Of a DNA stretch of 64,000 nt, positions 17,420 to 27,018 are shown one piece after another. Source of the DNA: Candidatus Zixiibacteriota bacterium. Lineage in GTDB: Bacteria; Zixibacteria; MSB-5A5; GN15; JAAZOE01. The DNA lies in assembly GCA_023138975.1 (NCBI GenBank), contig JAGLON010000023.1, positions 1 to 64,000 on the forward strand, given 5' to 3'. A model generated the notes under the pieces. That model was not told the origin of the DNA and did not search any database. It worked only from the letters and a program-made list of their open reading frames with translations. Position 1 is the first letter of the stretch. Each line of letters begins with the position of its first letter. Made by a program: the position numbers and the translations under genes.

Positions 17420-18577
17420 TTAATCGATAACCCGCAGGCCATCTACTATTTTCGTACTCAATACCCGCTGAATCGGGAATATTGAAGCTATCAAACCAAC
17501 CAGAAGCGCGGTCACCATACAGGTAATAAAGGTAATCGGTTCAACTGCGAATCCGGGAAAGAAAGCGCTTAAAGCCACCGCCGCGCCTTTGGCCACAACC
17601 ACAAGAAGTACCAGTCCCAGTAGTCCACCAAGAATTGCGATAAAAAGCGACTCTCCTAAAATCAGGCCGGATAAATGATACCCCCGAAATCCGAGCGTTT
17701 TCATAAACGCATTTTCAGAGGTACGCTCACGAGCCGTCATTGACATCGTGTTTACAAGAATCATCAGAATCACTCCGATAATCAGAAATGATACTATCCG
17801 CAGCCCAAGAATAATCTGGCTCGACAACTCTATGAAACTCATCTGAAACTCTTTTTCGGTTTCCGTCTGGGTCTCAGCCCAGGAATTATCAAACCTTGCA
17901 TCAACCTGCGAACATATTTGAGCGGCCTGAGACGGATCTGCTATTTTTAGCGCATACCAGCCAACATTGCCCGCCCGTCCCGGAGATTCCTGCTTTATCC
18001 GCTCATCAAGATAGTCATATCGCATATAGAAAATCGTTTCATCGGTATCGACTTGTGCCCCGTTATAAATACCACGGATTGTAAAATCCCAGTCTCCCGG
18101 ATAAATCGTGCCGATGAGCGATATCTTATCGCCGATTTTCCAACTGAAGCGATCAGCGAGACCTCGCCCGACAATAACCGCATTGCGTTCGGCTTTAAAC
18201 GCCTCAAACTGATCCGGCGGAATCAAGAATTCCGGAAAGAGATCAAAATAGTTGGTGTGATCAATGCAAAATTGAGGGAAAAAATTCGATGCTTCTATAT
18301 ACACGCCCCCAAACCAGTTGGCATAAGTAACGTCTTTGACTCCATCAATTTTCAAAAGCTGTTCTTTATACGCCATCGGCAGCGTAAAGACAATCGACAC
18401 CGCATGACGGGTAATCAGTCGATCCGGCGAAGCAGCCCTGGCTCCGGCATACCAAGCCGAAATAAACGTCTGGATTAATCCAAACGCCATCACTGCCAGA
18501 GCGATTCCGACAATCGTAAGAATCGTCCTCAGAACATGCCGCAGGGAGTTCTTGAATATAAGTTTGAATAACTTCAT
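17420..18577 (-). CDS. ABC transporter permease, FtsX/MacB type (first permease)
   Basis: 385 residues with the same four-helix FtsX/MacB layout: helix 1 (LRTILTIVGIALAVMAFGLI), a periplasmic domain (about 45-265) and a C-terminal trio of helices containing SMTARERTSENAFMKTLGFRG. It ends SIFPIQRVLSTKIVDGLRVI. The start codon overlaps the TGA stop of the ATPase gene by one base, with GGGAGA upstream, so translation is probably coupled. It pairs with the permease at 16241. Confidence 0.9.
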   Translation of the reverse strand: MKLFKLIFKNSLRHVLRTILTIVGIALAVMAFGLIQTFISAWYAGARAASPDRLITRHAVSIVFTLPMAYKEQLLKIDGVKDVTYANWFGGVYIEASNFFPQFCIDHTNYFDLFPEFLIPPDQFEAFKAERNAVIVGRGLADRFSWKIGDKISLIGTIYPGDWDFTIRGIYNGAQVDTDETIFYMRYDYLDERIKQESPGRAGNVGWYALKIADPSQAAQICSQVDARFDNSWAETQTETEKEFQMSFIELSSQIILGLRIVSFLIIGVILMILVNTMSMTARERTSENAFMKTLGFRGYHLSGLILGESLFIAILGGLLGLVLLVVVAKGAAVALSAFFPGFAVEPITFITCMVTALLVGLIASIFPIQRVLSTKIVDGLRVID

Positions 18578-19251
18578 CAGCTCAATTCTCCCTTATTGAG
18601 ATGGCGAATAAGCTCAGCCTTTTCGGCCGCCATAGGGTCGTGTGTGACCATAATAATAGTTTTATTGAATTCCGATTTCAAACGCCCCAACAGCGTCATG
18701 ATTTCCTCGGCCGACTGTTTGTCCAGATCACCAGTCGGTTCGTCGGCTAAAATAATCGAAGGATCCGATACTATTGCCCGGGCGATGGCAACCCGCTGTT
18801 CCTGACCACCGGATAATTCCCGGGGGTAATGTTTTATTCGATCACCGAGTCCAACGATAGAAAGAGCCGTTTCGACATGTTGACGGCGATCTTTTTTGGA
18901 GAGATTAGTCAACAGTAGCGGCAATTCAACATTTTCAAAAGCGGTTAGAACCGGCAGTAAATTATAGAACTGAAAGACAAACCCAATATGATGCGAGCGC
19001 CATTTCGCCATTTTACTTTCGGATAGCTGAGTGATATCCTCACCCGCAACAGACAGGCTTCCGGAACTGGGTTGATCGATACCGGCCAGCAGATTAAGCA
19101 GAGTCGTCTTGCCGGAACCGGACGGCCCCATCAAGGCCAAAAATTGGCCTTCAGGAACCTCAAGATTAATACCATGTAACACCGGTATTTCCATTGCGCC
19201 CCGGAAATAAGATTTTGTAACCCCCGATAGTTTCACCATTGTCTCTGACAT
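18577..19251 (-). CDS. ABC transporter ATP-binding protein, LolD/MacB type
   Basis: 224 residues, the standard size for this family. Walker A is GPSGSGKTT (42-50), the Q-loop is VFQF (about 92-95), the signature is LSGGQEQR (146-153) and Walker B is IILADEPTGDLD (166-177). The H-loop is MVTHD. It should power the two FtsX-type permeases downstream. The SD AAGGA overlaps the stop of the adaptor gene at 19263, and its own stop overlaps the next start, so the operon is tight. Confidence 0.95.
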   Translation of the reverse strand: MSETMVKLSGVTKSYFRGAMEIPVLHGINLEVPEGQFLALMGPSGSGKTTLLNLLAGIDQPSSGSLSVAGEDITQLSESKMAKWRSHHIGFVFQFYNLLPVLTAFENVELPLLLTNLSKKDRRQHVETALSIVGLGDRIKHYPRELSGGQEQRVAIARAIVSDPSIILADEPTGDLDKQSAEEIMTLLGRLKSEFNKTIIMVTHDPMAAEKAELIRHLNKGELS

Positions 19252-19262
19252 AATCGCGTTCC

Positions 19263-20462
19263 TTATTGAGAAATCTCTACTTTATCACCTGTTTTCATGC
19301 CTCCGGGCGGAGATAGTATCACTTTTTGCCCAACTGTAAGGCCGGATAATATTTCTGTCACATCGGCTAATCTGCGGCCAATAGTCACCGGAATCATTTT
19401 TGAATAATCACCCTCAACAGCAAAGACTACTTTTTGATTGTCTCGGGATGTAATCGCAGCATGTTCGACAACCATCACAGGCTTGAATTCTTCTGTTTCG
19501 CTCTGTTCAGCGCTAATCGGAAGAAAGTTCACTCGGGCAGACATCTCAGGAAAGATTCGATTATCTAAGTTATCGAAAGCTATTTTAACCTGAATCGTCG
19601 CCCGGGCTCTATCCGCGGTCGGAACAATCTTTTTTACAAATCCGCTGTACTTTACTGTTTGATACGCATCGAGAATAATCTCGCATGGCGCATTTATTTT
19701 CACTTTTTGAATATTTGACTCGGACACATCCGCTTCAACTTCGAGAGAGCTCATATCAGCAAGCGTAACCACCGCTCCCTTTGAGGAGGCTGATGAGGCA
19801 AACGGAGTAACCATTTCCCCGACATCGGCGTTCTTGCTCAAAACTGTTCCATCGAATGGCGCACTGATAATCGTATAGTCCAAATCTACTTTGGCGGCTT
19901 TCAATGATGCTTTCATGGCTTCGACTGAGGCTTTAGCTTTTTCATAAGTTGCTGTAGCCACCTCTAGAATTTCTACTGTTGTATGACCTGATGCCAGCAG
20001 CTTTTTCTGACGCTCATAGTTTAAATAGGCTGCGACAGAATCGGCTTGGGAAATTCTTAAATTTGCCCTGGCAATATCGAGTCTGGCCTTGATATCCTCA
20101 TTAAACAGCTCCGCCAGAACCTGATCCTTTTCAACGACATCCCCTTCCTCGACATTGAGAACCTTTAATCGACCAGTTGCCTTTGATGCTACCGCCGCCT
20201 TAATTTGAGCAACGACATACCCTGTCGCGACTAACTCTGAAGCCGATTCAGTACCGGTCAGCATATAAACGGTAGCAGTCCGAACGCTAAGGGCTGGGGT
20301 AATCTTCTGTAATCCCGTTTGATAAAAAAAGTAGATTGCAATCGGCAATAATATCCAGAGTAGATGAAACCATCTCTTCCATCGGCCGGGAGGTTTGTTT
20401 TTACCGCTTCTATCGATTGTTAAGCCATTTAGATCCGCATTGCGGGCATTTGAGTCTGACAT
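19263..20462 (-). CDS. HlyD/MacA-type periplasmic adaptor (membrane fusion) protein
   Basis: 399 residues. One N-terminal transmembrane segment (RWFHLLWILLPIAIYFFYQT), a biotinyl-lipoyl-like half motif (VASKATGRLKVLNVEEGDVV), an alpha-helical hairpin rich in Ala/Lys (about 125-195) and the second lipoyl half (ISAPFDGTVLSKNADVGEMV). Beta-barrel and membrane-proximal domains follow, ending SPPGGMKTGDKVEIS. Such adaptors link an inner-membrane ABC unit to an outer-membrane exit duct. First gene of the operon with ATPase, two permeases and L,D-transpeptidase. No TolC-like gene is in the window. Confidence 0.92.
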   Translation of the reverse strand: MSDSNARNADLNGLTIDRSGKNKPPGRWKRWFHLLWILLPIAIYFFYQTGLQKITPALSVRTATVYMLTGTESASELVATGYVVAQIKAAVASKATGRLKVLNVEEGDVVEKDQVLAELFNEDIKARLDIARANLRISQADSVAAYLNYERQKKLLASGHTTVEILEVATATYEKAKASVEAMKASLKAAKVDLDYTIISAPFDGTVLSKNADVGEMVTPFASSASSKGAVVTLADMSSLEVEADVSESNIQKVKINAPCEIILDAYQTVKYSGFVKKIVPTADRARATIQVKIAFDNLDNRIFPEMSARVNFLPISAEQSETEEFKPVMVVEHAAITSRDNQKVVFAVEGDYSKMIPVTIGRRLADVTEILSGLTVGQKVILSPPGGMKTGDKVEISQ

Positions 20463-20702
20463 GATTATACCTATTACCCATATCTACGCACATATAGATT
20501 CATTTAGTTTAAGAAAAGAAATATTGCACAGCACACAATCACATATTGAAATCGTTACGTTATGAATAGGGGAAAGTTTCTTAAAATACAACTTTTTTAT
20601 CAGTCTTTTGTGACCGGTGTAAAATCACAAGCAGTGTTAGCTTATTGGCTCAGACAAATATAGTAACGTTAAAGCCCCGATCAGTGTGAGTTTATGGGGT
20701 AT

Positions 20703-23700
20703 CTACTTAAGCAACAGCATCTTTTTACACTCAACGAAATCTCCGGCCCGCATCAAGTAGAAGTAAATACCGGTCGCTACCGCATGCCCGTTATTATCAG
20801 TACCGTCCCATTGAACAGTATACGATCCGGCTGGAGCCTCGGCATCAACCAGCGTCTTTACGTACCGCCCCAGAATGTTATAGACTTTCATGCTAACCAT
20901 ACCTCGTGAAGTTAGACTATATTCAATAGTCGTGGCCGGATTAAACGGATTGGGATAGTTTTGAGAAAGATTATAGTTGATCGGAATAGCTGATAAATCT
21001 GTTTCATCATCTGCGGCAGTCTGGTCATACAGTTTATTGAGCAGAATTGAAAGCCCACCTCTTTCGTTGTAAAAAGAAAATCCGCCGTGACAGGCGACGA
21101 CCAGATCGTTGTCGCCGTCATCATCATAATCAAGAGCAACTATTGCTCGGGGTAGTGGGCCTACAGGATATTTGTTTTGAAAAGTAAAAGTTCCGGCGCC
21201 ATCGTTTATATAAAGTGAGATTTCATAGACAGTATAATGAATAACCGCCAGGTCGAGAAAACCGTCATTGTTCATATCAATTGTACAGAGGTCGATTGCC
21301 GTGGCGCCCGGAGAATAGTCATCGCGAAAATGGAAGGTACCATCACCATTGTTCAATCTCACCGACATCAACGCCGGACCACCACATGTCGCTATGTCCG
21401 ACCATCCATCGTTGTCTAAATCAGCAATACAAACACCGGTCCCGCCTCCCGATAATGTTGTTGCCGGTGATGCGAGCGTACCGTCGCCGTTACTAAAGAA
21501 GATTGATGTAGAGCTGGAGGCTATGACAAGATCATCGTATTCGTCATTGTTAAGGTCTCCGGCCTTGATATCTGTTGCGGTCCCGCTAAATCCGTATACA
21601 AGACTATCCGCAAAACTGCCGTCTCCGTTACTTATTTTGGCATACAAGGTGCCGGTAGCAATCATCAGGTCGTCATTGCCATCTTTATTAAGGTCTGCGG
21701 AGCACACTTTCCCTTTGATATAATTAACCGTTCCCTCTCCGCCAAAACTGCCGGTCCCCTGATTCATTGCCCGCAGCGTACGCAACATTTCAGATGCTGC
21801 GATATCGTTTGCCCCATCGCCATTGAAATCGCCGGCACAGAGATTGAAGAACGGGTTGTCATCAGCGTTATACCAGTTTCTGGCGTCATCCCATTCTATG
21901 TAATTCTCGTTGGTAAGTTGTTTAGAAATATCTCGAGTCAAAACCGTGATCCGATCCCGGAAATTTGTAGTGGGAGTTCCGGTAAGTATTTTATATGATG
22001 AAAAAGCCAGGTCGTCGAGCGTATCACCGTCGAAATCAGATGCTATTATATCATAAACTTCAGCGCCCTTACCGGACCACTCGTAGGGATAAAACAGCTC
22101 CTCGCGAGGAGTTTCTCCAATGGTATTAGGTAAGATGACAATGGCATCTACAGACGTATTAGCAATAGCCAGATCATTGTCTCCATCGCCGTCAAAATCA
22201 GCGGCACATACGGAACGAGGAGACCCGCCGGAGAAGACATTGACGGGGTCACGAGGATTAGCGGCGCCCGCATTGGGGAATACCAGCACATCGCCTGTGG
22301 CAACGATTATATCATTATCGTCGTCGGCATCCATATCAGCGGCATAGATTGCTTTTCCTATGCCAAAATCAATTTTGGAACGAAGGCTGAAATGACCGGC
22401 GCCGTCATTTTTCATTGTGGCCACATCATGATCATCCCAATCAAGTCCGTACATTGTGAAATCCAGATCACCGTCGCCGTCAAGATCAGAGGTGAAAATA
22501 TCATAATAATACGTGCCGGGACTGCCAACGGAGTACGAACTACTGCTAAATCCGGACTCACCGTTGCCATAATAAACACGAACGCCACCCATTAAAAACA
22601 ATGCGGCAAAATCAAGATATCCATCTCTGTTAAAATCGCCGGTACAAACACTGTTCGGATCCTGAGGATTTAACCCGTAATAATTGAAATTCCTCGCACC
22701 GGCAAAAGTACCATCGCCATTATTCATTAACAAAATGATCCGATCAGACGAGTACGCCCCTTCCACAATTTCATCAGTCAGGGGGACGACAATATCAGGA
22801 TATCCATCGCCGTTAAAGTCTCCGGCGGCAAGTTTTAAAGGTCGGTTAGTTCCGTGATCGTGACTTTGGATGGCAGGGTATTTCACTGGTGCCGCAAAAG
22901 TCGCATTTCCATTATTAATCAGGACGGATATGCTGCCTTCTGACCAATTGGCGACAGCCAAATCGAGATATTGATCACCGTTATAATCGGCGATTGCTAT
23001 ATCTCTGGGGCCGGAACCAGAAGTGTAGCTAGACGCTTCCTGAAACGTGAGATTTCCATTACCTAAAAGTACTGAAACCGTTCCGGAACTGTAATTGGCT
23101 GATACTAAGTCCAGGAGCCCATCATTATCCAAATCGGCGGAACGAACACAGTATGGATTATCCCCAACTGGATAGAATAGCGGGTCACCGAATGCCAATG
23201 CGCTTGAATCTATTTCCGACGCTGTGATCGTGACGGTTGTGCTGGGTGACCAGTTAGCCTCAATATTTGGGTGCAGTTTACAGCGAGCCTTAACGATGAT
23301 ATTGTAAGTGTTTTCGGTCATCCAGGAATGGGATGCCGAATCAATAGTTGTCCAGGTTGAAAAACTGCCATCTCCCCAATTGAATCTATATTGCAGATCG
23401 TGTCCGCAGCTGCTGATCGCACCGGAGACTTTATAGGTTAAGCTTCGGTCTTCTTCACCGGTAACCGGACCAATGGGGCTGTTTGCAATAGAAACGTATT
23501 CTACCGGACACGGGTCAGGGGTTAAGATTGTGAGTTGGGTGGCGGTAGACCAATTAGCCTCCACTGTCTTATGCTTGACGCATCGGGACTTAACGATGAT
23601 ATCATATGTACCCACTATGGGCCACATATTGGAGACAGTTGTCGAAGTCGACCACGCCGATAGACTGCCATCACCCCAATGAAATCGATATTCTAGTCCA

Positions 23701-24959
23701 TGTCCGCAGCTACTTGAAGAACCCGAAACCGTGTATTCCAGGTTTGTGCCGCCATCGCCCGTAGTCGGTCCTGCCGGTGCATCGGCAATAGTCACGATTT
23801 CATCGGGACAATTAGGCGGGGTCGTATTTTCCCAGGTACAAATATAGTTCTGATAGGCGGTTGCGACGGCAAGATCGTTGTCGCCATCACCGTCAAAATC
23901 TGCGGCACAGATCGACCGGGGCCAATCTCTGGTTATTCTTTCTGACTGAGGCCCAAGGTGAGCCAAGCCATAGTTGGGCAATATTCTAGCGCTCCTGGAG
24001 GCGAACAGTAAATCCTCATCACCATCACCATCCATATCGGCGAAGTTGATTTCCCAGGGGTCGTATAACCAGGACTCGCCGACCAATCGCGATTCTCCTG
24101 CAGTAAACTGCCTGCTTCCGTCATTTAGAATGATGTTTGCTCGCTGCGCACTTTCTGTTATGGTGGCGAAATCCAGATAGGAGTCACCGTCAAAATCAGC
24201 CGCGCAGATATCTACCGGTGTATTAGAGTCAGCATACAACTGTCTGGCAAAGGTAGTATCGCCATTGTTCCAAAAAATGTCCACCCAATCGCTACGACAC
24301 GCGATGGCCAAGTCGGTATGCCCGTCCTTATCAAAATCACCTGCACATAGACCTCGAGGATCGTCACTTACTTCCCAACTGGAATTGAATTGAAAAGTTC
24401 CGTTGCCGTTGTTTAGAAATAGGTATACTTTATCATTGGGAACTGCTTCGCCAAAGGTTCTATTGGTAACGGTTACTGCCAGATCGGGAGATCCGTCCAG
24501 GTTATAGTCGGCTGATTCAATATTCCATGGCTGGCAGCGACCACCGTCGTTGTCGTCGTGGCTGGCAAGATAATTGACGGTTATCGGGAATGTACCGTCG
24601 CCATTATTGAGAAGGACTGAAATACTGTCGGAAGCTTCATTGGCAACTGCCAAATCCAGCCAGTTGTCACCATCGTAATCGGCGATGGCTAAATCCCGAG
24701 CTCGGGCACCGGCGGGATAGGCGACACCACTCTGAAAAGTACCATCACCATTACCGAAGAACACCATTACATTTCCCTGGCCACGATTGGCCGAAACGAG
24801 ATCAATATGTCCGTCATTATTGAGATCGGCGGCACGAACACAATGTGGGCTTGCATCAACTTTAAGCCACCTCTTCGAAGTAAAGACAAAATCCCCAGCC
24901 ATAGCTTGGCCAACAAAAATCAAGATGCAGGCGCCTACTATAAAATATTTTGAACTCAT
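20703..24959 (-). CDS. Secreted VCBS/FG-GAP repeat protein with PKD-like modules and C-terminal sorting domain
   Basis: 1418 residues from ATG 24959, behind GGGGAAAG; the TTG four codons earlier is less likely. Signal peptide SKYFIVGACILIFVGQAMA. Many FG-GAP/VCBS repeats (D.NNDG..DL..AN....VSV..NNGDGTF) fill about residues 25-385 and 590-1325, and would form beta-propellers with calcium-binding loops. Between them lie two PKD-like modules (about 390-580: YRFHWGDGSLSAWS and YRFNWGDGSFSTWT). The C-terminus (about 1330-1418) is an NPF-type sorting domain: LSQNYPNPFNPATTIEYSL, then VYNILGRYVKTL and GIYFYLMRAG, ending KKMLLLK. This marks export by a type IX-like route. The function is unknown; surface binding is plausible. 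Confidence 0.9.
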   Translation of the reverse strand: MSSKYFIVGACILIFVGQAMAGDFVFTSKRWLKVDASPHCVRAADLNNDGHIDLVSANRGQGNVMVFFGNGDGTFQSGVAYPAGARARDLAIADYDGDNWLDLAVANEASDSISVLLNNGDGTFPITVNYLASHDDNDGGRCQPWNIESADYNLDGSPDLAVTVTNRTFGEAVPNDKVYLFLNNGNGTFQFNSSWEVSDDPRGLCAGDFDKDGHTDLAIACRSDWVDIFWNNGDTTFARQLYADSNTPVDICAADFDGDSYLDFATITESAQRANIILNDGSRQFTAGESRLVGESWLYDPWEINFADMDGDGDEDLLFASRSARILPNYGLAHLGPQSERITRDWPRSICAADFDGDGDNDLAVATAYQNYICTWENTTPPNCPDEIVTIADAPAGPTTGDGGTNLEYTVSGSSSSCGHGLEYRFHWGDGSLSAWSTSTTVSNMWPIVGTYDIIVKSRCVKHKTVEANWSTATQLTILTPDPCPVEYVSIANSPIGPVTGEEDRSLTYKVSGAISSCGHDLQYRFNWGDGSFSTWTTIDSASHSWMTENTYNIIVKARCKLHPNIEANWSPSTTVTITASEIDSSALAFGDPLFYPVGDNPYCVRSADLDNDGLLDLVSANYSSGTVSVLLGNGNLTFQEASSYTSGSGPRDIAIADYNGDQYLDLAVANWSEGSISVLINNGNATFAAPVKYPAIQSHDHGTNRPLKLAAGDFNGDGYPDIVVPLTDEIVEGAYSSDRIILLMNNGDGTFAGARNFNYYGLNPQDPNSVCTGDFNRDGYLDFAALFLMGGVRVYYGNGESGFSSSSYSVGSPGTYYYDIFTSDLDGDGDLDFTMYGLDWDDHDVATMKNDGAGHFSLRSKIDFGIGKAIYAADMDADDDNDIIVATGDVLVFPNAGAANPRDPVNVFSGGSPRSVCAADFDGDGDNDLAIANTSVDAIVILPNTIGETPREELFYPYEWSGKGAEVYDIIASDFDGDTLDDLAFSSYKILTGTPTTNFRDRITVLTRDISKQLTNENYIEWDDARNWYNADDNPFFNLCAGDFNGDGANDIAASEMLRTLRAMNQGTGSFGGEGTVNYIKGKVCSADLNKDGNDDLMIATGTLYAKISNGDGSFADSLVYGFSGTATDIKAGDLNNDEYDDLVIASSSTSIFFSNGDGTLASPATTLSGGGTGVCIADLDNDGWSDIATCGGPALMSVRLNNGDGTFHFRDDYSPGATAIDLCTIDMNNDGFLDLAVIHYTVYEISLYINDGAGTFTFQNKYPVGPLPRAIVALDYDDDGDNDLVVACHGGFSFYNERGGLSILLNKLYDQTAADDETDLSAIPINYNLSQNYPNPFNPATTIEYSLTSRGMVSMKVYNILGRYVKTLVDAEAPAGSYTVQWDGTDNNGHAVATGIYFYLMRAGDFVECKKMLLLK

Positions 24960-25218
24960 TGCTTTCCCCAATAATTCGAATAAATAATAGAATCAATTTC
25001 TCCAGATGTACCCTAAGATGTCTCACTGACCCACTATAAATATCGGCTAAATTTCAATAAAAACAAACGGTTTTATAATTTATTGAGATAAATCTATACA
25101 GGATGGAATTAATGATAATTACGGTTTGTAAAACTATACTGCTATGCCCATACTGAACTTTGATAAGAATACTTCAATTGTCCAAAAGCTGCATAATTCA
25201 AATGGAAAACCAGTGCAT

Positions 25219-26892
25219 CTAATCAGAATTAACAAACCAGTGAGGCGCCAGCTTTTCGGTAACTTCAACGATCTCACGGTTGCGCTCTCCGATAGCATCA
25301 CGCTCAATAAGACCATGAATAGCATTGTGGAGCAGCACCATTTTATCACGCACCGGAATAAGCGCCGGGTAGTATTCATTATTGAAGAAGATACGGAATC
25401 GTTCTGCCAAGAAATCATCATCAAGCATACCGCCGATGACTTTTTCAAGGTCCGGGCCGCTTAAATCGTATAGTAGTTCTTTCGGCGGCACCATCAGGCT
25501 GATGGTATAGTCAATACTCTGCTCGGCTTTAAATGTCATTTTCCAGCACTGCAGAATTCCTAGGGAGTTAATAACGACCACAGTTACATTAATAGTCCGT
25601 CTTTCACGGTCAGCCGTGACCCCTTTTGCCATTGGTAAATAATAATTGTCAGTAATAGACCCGAAAGCGCTGATGCCTCCGGCAAATGGATCTTCCATTA
25701 TATCATAAATTGTAAAATAAGGTTTACGTTCAAACCGGGCATCCTGAATTGTCATAAACTCTTCTTCGGTAAAATGGAACCGCTCTTTCCAGCGTTCCTC
25801 AGGAGACAAATTCGGGTTTGTTAAAACGGTCTGACTGGTAAGCATCCCTATCGCCTGACCGCCTCGCCAGACCAGCGGTAATACTCCCAGAGCCCATTCG
25901 GCTGAACCGCCGATTTCACCTATCATGGCATTGAGGTTGCGTCCATCGGGAAAAGTCAGACCATCAAGTCCCAAGACGATTCCCGGCATCAAATCACCAT
26001 CATCATCGACCGGAGTCGCGATTCCCCTTCTGTGAAGAACCTCAAAAGCCGGTCTGTGCCGAGCTCTATCAAGAAAAAACGCGCTTAAATCATCAACTGA
26101 TGACATATTATAAGAATTCGCTATTATCTCAGCGGCCCCTTCGGTTTTTGTTTCGCGAGGATTGAACTCATTAAAAAACTCACCACTGCACCAACGCTGA
26201 ACATAAATATCGGGCAAATGCCGCTTTACTCCGGATTCGGTGACAAACAGCGATGTCATGCTCGAATGAATATCCATAACTGATTTCGTCGTACCTTCAA
26301 CAACATCACTCCCCATCGACAGCAGAGTAACATTTTTTGGCATAGTTAATCCATACTGAGAACGATGCTGCTCTTTACCAAAGACCGCTCCGACGGCAAT
26401 CGTCGGGTTTCCACCCAGCTCTTTACCCGGCTTAGCTCGGGCGCCTTCGGTTAAAGTGGATTCAATTAAAACCTCTTCACCAACCGGCAGAGTTTCAGCA
26501 GTTGTCTGGAGAACTTCAGAAATAACCTGAGCGGCTGTTCGATCATTAGCACGTTTCAGTTTATTGGTAAGTTCTTTGGTAACGTGCTCTTTGGGCACCT
26601 CGTTCAAACTTCCCCGTCCATGCAGCCCGACTGCTACTGCCGATAGCGCGGCGGAGAGAATAACCGATTGACGAAGCTGACGGTTACGAAGCGCACCAAG
26701 ATTTGATTTGTGATTTATTTTATCACTGAGAGTACAGATAGTACAATCTTTCAGCTCTATATTATAATTACTCAATACCACTTTATGGCGATGATTAAAC
26801 TCGAATATCTGGTCTGAAGAAAACTTATCCTCAGCAGATGGGCCGTTATATTCCAACCGTTTATCCGCGACATTAAATAATAAATCACTCAT
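25219..26892 (-). CDS. Divergent GlpX-like protein (class II fructose-1,6-bisphosphatase family)
   Basis: 557 residues with no signal peptide, so cytoplasmic. Several GlpX landmarks are recognisable in order. LSAALSAVAVGLHGRGS matches the N-terminal helix. GSDVVEGTTKSV corresponds to the metal-binding DP.EGT motif, with Asp and Glu kept and Pro lost. FLDRARHRPAFEVLHRRG matches the DRPRH..L region, DDDGDLMPGI the DGD motif, and GEIGGSAEWALGVLPLVWRG the GGAPEG..AAA motif (Pro changed to Ser-Ala). The usual IGEGE..EAP motif is altered to IESTLTEGARAKP. An extra N-terminal segment and a C-terminal extension make it much longer than the usual 330 residues. A lithium-sensitive sugar-phosphate phosphatase fold is likely; activity on fructose bisphosphate is uncertain. 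Confidence 0.6.
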   Translation of the reverse strand: MSDLLFNVADKRLEYNGPSAEDKFSSDQIFEFNHRHKVVLSNYNIELKDCTICTLSDKINHKSNLGALRNRQLRQSVILSAALSAVAVGLHGRGSLNEVPKEHVTKELTNKLKRANDRTAAQVISEVLQTTAETLPVGEEVLIESTLTEGARAKPGKELGGNPTIAVGAVFGKEQHRSQYGLTMPKNVTLLSMGSDVVEGTTKSVMDIHSSMTSLFVTESGVKRHLPDIYVQRWCSGEFFNEFNPRETKTEGAAEIIANSYNMSSVDDLSAFFLDRARHRPAFEVLHRRGIATPVDDDGDLMPGIVLGLDGLTFPDGRNLNAMIGEIGGSAEWALGVLPLVWRGGQAIGMLTSQTVLTNPNLSPEERWKERFHFTEEEFMTIQDARFERKPYFTIYDIMEDPFAGGISAFGSITDNYYLPMAKGVTADRERRTINVTVVVINSLGILQCWKMTFKAEQSIDYTISLMVPPKELLYDLSGPDLEKVIGGMLDDDFLAERFRIFFNNEYYPALIPVRDKMVLLHNAIHGLIERDAIGERNREIVEVTEKLAPHWFVNSD

Positions 26893-27018
26893 GGTATTGT
26901 CCGTCCTATTACCTGAACTGCAAGTTAGTAAACAAAGAAATACGCACTGCTAATGAGTTAGTTTACGCATCATATCTTCTCTACCGCAATAGAAAAATGA
27001 TGATTATACGATTACTAC

